DNA of 13,014 bases from DATDPM01 sp041498815. GTDB lineage: Bacteria > Pseudomonadota > Alphaproteobacteria > DATDPM01. The translations under genes were made by a program, and so were the position numbers. Below, piece by piece: positions 12,693-13,014 of the stretch. Position 1 is the stretch's first letter, and each line of letters starts with the position of its first letter. The stretch spans positions 1 through 13,014 of the forward strand of contig JBGQJC010000052.1 of assembly GCA_041498815.1 (NCBI GenBank), given 5' to 3'. Under the pieces are notes generated by a model, which saw only the letters and a list, made by a program, of their open reading frames with translations, did no database searches and was not told the DNA's origin.

Positions 12693-13014
12693 TCATGCCG
12701 AATCCGGGTCGCGCAGGAAAACGCGGGCCTTGCGCGCGGTGACATAGACGGTCTGGCCGGGCGCAAGACCCAGCTCGTGCTGGCGCTCGCGCGTCAATGC
12801 CACTTCGATGGGTTCGGATTCGCCGTCCACCGCGAGCTCGACGAGGGCGGCGGGGCCTGCGGTTGCGACGTGGCGCACGACAGCAGGCTGGGCCAAGCGG
12901 TCGTTGCGCAGGAAAATCTCGATGTCGTGGGGCCACACGTAAGCAATTCCCGGCGCTTCACCCGAACCTTTCGCGCCCGCGACCTCGAAGCGCGCCTCCC
13001 AGATCTCCGCCTTG
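12693..13014 (-). CDS. cysA: C-terminal end of a CysA-like sulfate ABC transporter ATPase
   Basis: Only the last 107 codons are in the window, starting at the right edge and ending TGA at 12693-12695. The nucleotide-binding domain lies outside. What is visible matches the C-terminal TOBE-like region of CysA: an AYVWPHDIEI strand (usually YVRPHDIE), then GPAALVELAVDGE, an acidic strand pair (IEVALTRERQHELGL), and the closing VTARKARVFLRDP. CysA drives sulfate/thiosulfate import with CysTW and a periplasmic binding protein. Related importers (for example molybdate or spermidine ATPases) share such domains, so the substrate is inferred from the PHDIE-type motif. murJ begins 68 nt downstream on the same strand. 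Confidence 0.75.
   Translation of the reverse strand, partial: KAEIWEARFEVAGAKGSGEAPGIAYVWPHDIEIFLRNDRLAQPAVVRHVATAGPAALVELAVDGESEPIEVALTRERQHELGLAPGQTVYVTARKARVFLRDPDSA

Noticed and set aside
12628..12696. 22-codon ORF between cysA and murJ, overlapping the cysA stop as ATGA
   Set aside because: Tight placement is suggestive, but the composition (Pro/Asn/Arg) is unremarkable and there is no Shine-Dalgarno of its own.

Overview
The window reads as a chromosomal stretch of a high-GC alphaproteobacterium, probably Rhodospirillales-like. This rests on the codon style, a PagL-type outer-membrane enzyme, a thermonuclease-like protein of an alphaproteobacterial flavour, and a dispersed repeat whose translation (VRFGSKAD) recalls rhizobial genomes. 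I cannot name a genus.

Two conserved chromosomal blocks flank an accessory segment. Left block (1-2647): a secreted SNase-fold protein with altered catalytic residues (minus strand, cut by the window edge), proline iminopeptidase, a PagL-type lipid A 3-O-deacylase, and tRNA-Arg(CCT). Right block (about 10166-13014): a small secreted protein, a small lipoprotein, and on the minus strand the end of a CysA-like ABC ATPase followed by the lipid II flippase MurJ.

The accessory segment (about 2717-9972) lies between two 79-bp direct repeats (72/79 identical by hand count). One repeat begins in the last bases of the tRNA-Arg gene. This suggests an integrated island, but I see no integrase, so a dispersed genomic repeat is the alternative. 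The left part (2648-3281) has no convincing gene. It holds repeat debris, a perfect 10-bp hairpin and an orphan consensus promoter on the minus strand. Then come an Arg-rich ORF that may be a remnant, an array of five TTTCGAC direct repeats around a predicted promoter, a Fic-family AMP-transferase of the self-inhibited type, a 66-aa protein, a terminator, and a 432-aa protein with an N-terminal HTH-like region and a coiled coil.

The most interesting part is 7650-9651. It is a compact plus-strand cluster of a winged-helix protein (105 aa), three small HTH proteins (71, 69 and 57 aa, the last two clear tandem paralogs), and a winged-helix-CHAT caspase-like protease with an intact His/Cys dyad. 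Gaps between genes are 5, 37, 0 and 4 nt, and the AT-rich leader is full of short repeated motifs. I read it as a candidate protease-based stress, defence or cell-death module controlled by dedicated small DNA-binding proteins. That reading is inference; the gene content and catalytic motifs are seen directly.
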